From NCBI GenBank assembly GCA_900753245.1, contig CAADYJ010000082.1, positions 1 to 25,820 of the forward strand: 25,820 nucleotides of DNA, written 5' to 3'. This DNA comes from Clostridia bacterium (GTDB lineage: Bacteria; Bacillota; Clostridia; TANB77; CAG-508). Shown here piece after piece: positions 22,601-25,820 of the stretch (position 1 is the stretch's first letter; every line of letters begins with the position of its first letter). A model generated the notes under the pieces. It searched no databases. It worked only from the letters and a program-made list of their open reading frames with translations, and had not been told where the DNA came from. A program made the translations under genes and the position numbers.

Positions 22601-25600
22601 TTCTATTGCTTTATCTATTTTTCTAAACTTTTCATTTGTATTAATATTAATAGCTATTGGATCGTTGCTAAGTTTTATAGTCTCCGTATTATCTGCATTT
22701 ATTATTTTTACTATATCTGCTGCTTCTTCTATTTCTGCTATATTTCCGTATATAGATTTTTGAATAGCGCCTGTTACTTTTCCATCATAAAAATTTATTT
22801 TTCCTGTGCTCTTGTTATATATTCCATATTCTTTACCAATTATATTTGGTTCTTCTGAGTTTATATTTCCATCTTTTATTCCTATATTTATTGTTCCTAA
22901 TTTTTGGTTTTCTATAACTGGTCTATCTTTTTGTGTTGCTTTTAATATTCCTCCAATTACATTTATTGTACCTGTTGAATAATTTATAATAGCTGAATAT
23001 CTGTATTCTATAGTTCCTCCTTCTACATTAACAGTTCCTGTTCCTTCATTTTCTATCATTCCTTGTAATGTTCCGCTTTTAATAGTTAATATTCCTGTCT
23101 CTAAGTTTTTTATATCACTATTTATAGTATTCCCTTCTAATTGCATTTTTGCACTATTATAAATTTGGGGATTATTATAAGTATTTTCTGAATTATCAAT
23201 AGTAGAATTTTTTATGGATATTTCTCCTTTTAATACTTTTATACTTCCTACTAATTTTGATTCTTCTACTTCTATCTTTCCTGTTCCACTATTTCGTAAC
23301 ATATTATATCCATTAGGATTACTTCCTGTATAATTAATAGTTGTTCCTGTTAATTTTGAATTTGCATTTTCAACATTTTCAATTCCTACCGTTCCTGTTA
23401 AATATACTCCTTTTACTTCTAAATTGCCATAATTTTTAATTGTTACATTTTCAACATTATTATTTTGATATCCATTATATTGTCCATCAATTTTTACATT
23501 TTCAACAATTAAGTTTGCCCCTGCCTTATTAGTTATTATTGTTCCTAAAGTATTTATCTTTCCATTTTCTACTCCAGCTGAATTTATTAACTTTAATGTT
23601 CCTTCATTTACAATTTGTTGATAAACTCCTAATTTTTTTCCATTTAGATCTAATATAATGTTTTGATTTTTTAACACTTTAAATTCATCTTTACTCGTTG
23701 TTATATTATCTTCTAAAACTTGAATTGTTACATTTTGGTTCTCACAAGCTAAAATTGCATCTCTTAACGTGTAATATTTTTTATCTGTCTCGATTATTTT
23801 ATATACATTTTTTATTGCTAATCTTGCTATTTCTTTTTCATCTTCTACATTTTTTTCTATAATAGCATTATCCTCTACATCATTTATTTTTCCATTAATT
23901 GCTGTTCCTCTTTTTTCTCCTGAATTTGTATTTACAAATCCTCCAATTATTTCTCCATCATAAAAATTTACTATTCCATTTTCTGAGTTATCTATTCCAT
24001 AATTATTTTTATTGTTTTTTATAGAAATGTTATTTTTTATTTTGCCATCTTTTATTCCTATGTTTATTGTTCCTTTTTTTAAATTGTATATTGTAGTACT
24101 ATTATCTTCTATTTGTACATTTTCTTTTATATTAATAGTTCCTGTATTTTTATTATATATACGTCCTTTTATATTGGTATTGCTTATGTTTATAGTTTTA
24201 TTTGTTTCCAATGACATGATTTTTTCTGGTGAATCTATTATTGTATTTGAAATATCCATATTGTCACTTAGTTCAAATTGAATATTCTTAAATGTTGCTC
24301 CTTCAATTTTTGATGGTACACCTATTCTAAAATCTGCCCCATTAGATTCAAAATTTCCCCCTTTTATATTTAGCTCTACATTTGCATATATATACTTGTT
24401 AACAATGTAATTATAATTGTAATAATTTTCTCCTTTAAAATTACCTCCATTTATTTCACAATCATATGAATATATATAAAATGGTTTTTCTATTTCTCCA
24501 TCATTTATTATTACTCTTCCTGTATTCTCTAAATTACTTCTATATGCTTTTATACTATATCCATTTTTACTATTTGGATCCGAATTAGTAATAGTTCCTC
24601 CATTTATTTCTAATGTTCCATTTATTATGTTTATACCTATACCCATACCATATGTTGAACAGTTATTATATATATATCCACCATTTATTATTACCTTTTT
24701 TGGAGAACTACTATATATAGTACTGCTCAAAGTTTCATTATTATATGTACTTCTATTATTTTTTATATTACCTTTCTCTACTGTTATTTCCCCTTGTTCA
24801 TTATATATTGGTAAGTTATAATCACTTTGTATAGTTCCTCCATCTACTAGTAAATTTCCATTATTATATATTAATTGTAAATTTCCTTCATTTGCTTCTA
24901 TTAATACATTTTTTATCTTTAAGTTTCCTTCTAAATCATTTATAATTCCTTTTTTACTAGATGATTGTAATATTCCTTGATCAGTTTCATTTCCATTTAT
25001 TTTTATTTCATTTGTTATTTCTAACTTTCCATTATTTTCTATTCCTTTTTCAGTATTTGAACAATATAAAGAATACCCATTCAAATTTAACAATATATTC
25101 TTTTTATTATCTATACTAACAGTATTTTCTTTTTGAATATTTTTTAATAATAAGATTTCTACTTGACTTCCATCTTGACCAACTTTTGTATTTGCATATT
25201 CTATTGCTTCTTCTAATTTTTTAAAAGTTTTTTCTAAAACTAAAGCTTCTGCTTCTTCCATAATTTCTAATGTTCCTATTTGATTATTTTCTCCTGTTGT
25301 GATATTTGTCTCATATCTTATAGGTGTATCATTTACATTTCCTTCTATCGCTTTATTTCCTATTATTTTTCCATCATAGAAATTAAATATTCCTTTTGTA
25401 TTTATTCCGTAATCTTTTCCTTGGATAATAATATTTTCTTTATTCACAACTTCATCATTTTCTCCTAATGTAAATGTCCCTTTTGATTGTACTTCTATTC
25501 CACTTTCATTTACTCCAAGTATTCTACCTTGCTTTTCAACAGAATTCTTTACTGTAAAACTTCCACTTTCCACTATTATTGAAGTTGTTGCACTTTTCAC

Positions 25601-25820
25601 TTCATATCCATTTAAATCTAAAACTATATATTTATTCTTTACATTATTTGTTCCTTCTAATGTATTGTCTAACATTTTTATAATAGTAAAGTTGTTATTT
25701 GTTTCTGGTACAGCTTTTATAGCCTTTTTTAAAGTTGTATACCTTGTTCCTATTAAACTTTCATAACCTTCTGGTGCACTTACAATTTCAGCAACCATTA
25801 CTAAATCTTCAAAAGTTGCC
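19619..25820 (-). CDS. Giant modular beta-helix-type surface protein, 5' end outside the window
   Basis: At least 2066 residues are visible. The frame stays open to the window edge (ATFEDLV precedes the ATG at 25798), so that ATG is internal. Below, residues are counted from 25798. Six divergent modules each run: a PEGY/PENYE-like linker, an amphipathic Y-TL-AI segment, a TI-LL-N strand, and an ILDLNG-type strand (near 60, 236, 716, 1099, 1516, 1936). Many short rungs such as NNGTLEINGGTI follow, and F/IYDG-I-G (near 140, 612, 1003, 1423, 1846, 2018) closes the module. Such Asn/Gly/Ile-rich ladders are typical of right-handed parallel beta-helices (pectin-lyase-like fold). The protein is probably secreted or surface-exposed, perhaps adhesive. 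It ends VANLQS without a sorting signal, membrane segment or dockerin. No catalytic motif was recognised. Confidence 0.8.
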   Translation of the reverse strand, partial: ATFEDLVMVAEIVSAPEGYESLIGTRYTTLKKAIKAVPETNNNFTIIKMLDNTLEGTNNVKNKYIVLDLNGYEVKSATTSIIVESGSFTVKNSVEKQGRILGVNESGIEVQSKGTFTLGENDEVVNKENIIIQGKDYGINTKGIFNFYDGKIIGNKAIEGNVNDTPIRYETNITTGENNQIGTLEIMEEAEALVLEKTFKKLEEAIEYANTKVGQDGSQVEILLLKNIQKENTVSIDNKKNILLNLNGYSLYCSNTEKGIENNGKLEITNEIKINGNETDQGILQSSSKKGIINDLEGNLKIKNVLIEANEGNLQLIYNNGNLLVDGGTIQSDYNLPIYNEQGEITVEKGNIKNNRSTYNNETLSSTIYSSSPKKVIINGGYIYNNCSTYGMGIGINIINGTLEINGGTITNSDPNSKNGYSIKAYRSNLENTGRVIINDGEIEKPFYIYSYDCEINGGNFKGENYYNYNYIVNKYIYANVELNIKGGNFESNGADFRIGVPSKIEGATFKNIQFELSDNMDISNTIIDSPEKIMSLETNKTINISNTNIKGRIYNKNTGTINIKENVQIEDNSTTIYNLKKGTINIGIKDGKIKNNISIKNNKNNYGIDNSENGIVNFYDGEIIGGFVNTNSGEKRGTAINGKINDVEDNAIIEKNVEDEKEIARLAIKNVYKIIETDKKYYTLRDAILACENQNVTIQVLEDNITTSKDEFKVLKNQNIILDLNGKKLGVYQQIVNEGTLKLINSAGVENGKINTLGTIITNKAGANLIVENVKIDGQYNGYQNNNVENVTIKNYGNLEVKGVYLTGTVGIENVENANSKLTGTTINYTGSNPNGYNMLRNSGTGKIEVEESKLVGSIKVLKGEISIKNSTIDNSENTYNNPQIYNSAKMQLEGNTINSDIKNLETGILTIKSGTLQGMIENEGTGTVNVEGGTIEYRYSAIINYSTGTINVIGGILKATQKDRPVIENQKLGTINIGIKDGNINSEEPNIIGKEYGIYNKSTGKINFYDGKVTGAIQKSIYGNIAEIEEAADIVKIINADNTETIKLSNDPIAININTNEKFRKIDKAIEACNNGETIQLLRNLVMLSDQETIVIDNGRSVILDLNGYIISAGKDNMLNNSGNLEIKDSSTEKTGKITSLSGKIFTNEAGAILKISTEVEEQMRSTTMIENKGQIIVEKGTISTTNIGVICIDNKESGIMTLKDSNIIATNKTGYDNKIEGRYVINNMSSERAKLENCNISINSNDKENAIYNSENGIMEITNSVLSGTSIGIYNNGKIALSNTTISGAGRCNGSIIILNEKGKIEINESQINLTDGYAISNRKTGEIKLNQSNIKTKTTMSNYPIYNQGTIKINGGRIEGNRKIENLKDAIMEIAGDAEIISSTIEAINNEGMLIIGTKDNNVNIEKPLIQSKNVAIRNLKGTLKIYDGIFKGSKDTTILGNVAEIEENYELAKNVNNNSEELTLTENEKEAKIEETNTVYYSLQEAVDNANDGETIKILKDKIYSGDFIVNEGKNIIFDLNGFSMYVDKENAIKNSGKLKIINSSTEKESKIYSSYKNIINNEQSGTLNLENVTITNIEKIEKSSYSVLYNQTALIENNGTVIVNDANIEDKYSKKEIGIYNNLTGKLIVNSGNISCVKTVSTVNTTIKGGTIESIYNTSIDNVNVEGGNINQITQSSKGKINITGGIINSIINSQYGEVNINGNTNITTLKNESGTKAQIKQATIDKIENKGKLKVENATIGSINNGYYLDIINSIVGKENIVAITNDRGTCYIENSTISSNKNAVSNIGDLTIVGGTITSTGDCGIYSSGSGSIILGKDDGIIIGDSPKISGKANGIKKISGTLKIYDGTIIGEQGAITGGVEAVPENYEVKYTKDLTIATLGIIATQDKVVSIGNIYYDSIQSAINSANNEDIIKICSNQSVTETIIIPNDISVTIDMNNCIISHSAETATIENNGILHIINSNETDNLYSKIENTIGTTIINKGTLVIGKNDENVINNIQIVSQETTIQNNGQVEFYDGQLIGKDIIIGTTNIRIPEGYQLITTKNDNNQMVANLQS

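Noticed and set aside
19619..25820. Repeat ladder in the giant gene as a CRISPR array or nucleotide tandem repeat
   Set aside because: Repetition is at the protein level only; modules differ widely in DNA sequence and length and lie in one open frame.
19619..25820. Plus-strand frames of 60-94 codons opposite the giant gene
   Set aside because: They are antisense shadows of low-complexity AT-rich coding sequence with no ribosome sites or domains.

Overview
The window is very AT-rich. It carries a Gram-positive division and cell-wall (dcw) gene set with MraZ, FtsL, class B penicillin-binding proteins (PBPs) with PASTA domains, a sortase, and strong AGGAGG ribosome sites with ATG, GTG and TTG starts. 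Together these point to a low-GC Firmicute, most likely class Clostridia. MurE has the DNPR signature of meso-diaminopimelate-adding enzymes. I cannot name a genus from the sequence alone.

Layout. (1) 101-1549: a complete IS3-family (IS150-type) insertion sequence with imperfect terminal repeats and a 3-bp AAG duplication. It sits 5 nt past the murG stop, inside the loop of what was murG's terminator hairpin. (2) 1555-6453, minus strand: murE-mraY-ftsW-murG, with a good sigma-A promoter before murE. The usual murF and murD are absent, and a long palindromic element lies between ftsW and murG. (3) 6654-10074: a GH3 beta-glucosidase-like gene (minus) and a family 2 glycosyltransferase (plus) diverge from one intergenic region. 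They split the dcw cluster in two. (4) 10111-15265, minus strand: mraZ, rsmH, ftsL, a class B PBP and a DUF402 gene. Three 10-nt AAAGTGGA direct repeats, a MraZ-type operator, precede mraZ. rsmH carries one extra nucleotide in its SAM-binding motif, so as written it is frameshifted. (5) 15461-17165, minus strand: a sortase and rsmA/ksgA, each with its own promoter. (6) 17286-19565, plus strand: a second class B PBP, a clear paralogue of the first, with two PASTA domains. (7) 19619-25820, minus strand: the 3' part of one giant gene of at least 2066 codons. It encodes a modular, Asn/Ile/Gly-rich beta-helix-type protein with six visible modules, and its N-terminus is beyond the window.

How it fits together: MurE, MraY and MurG make lipid II precursors, FtsW polymerises them and the two PBPs crosslink them. 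FtsL is a divisome scaffold and MraZ probably controls the 15.3-kb promoter. The sortase and the giant beta-helix protein are envelope functions, but the visible C-terminus of the giant protein has no sorting signal.

The most notable observations are the rsmH frameshift, the insertion sequence in a terminator loop, two intergenic palindromes built like paired REP elements, the duplicated PBPs with a conserved cysteine pair near the active site, and the giant modular protein. No rRNA, tRNA, CRISPR array or complete novel defence system was seen.
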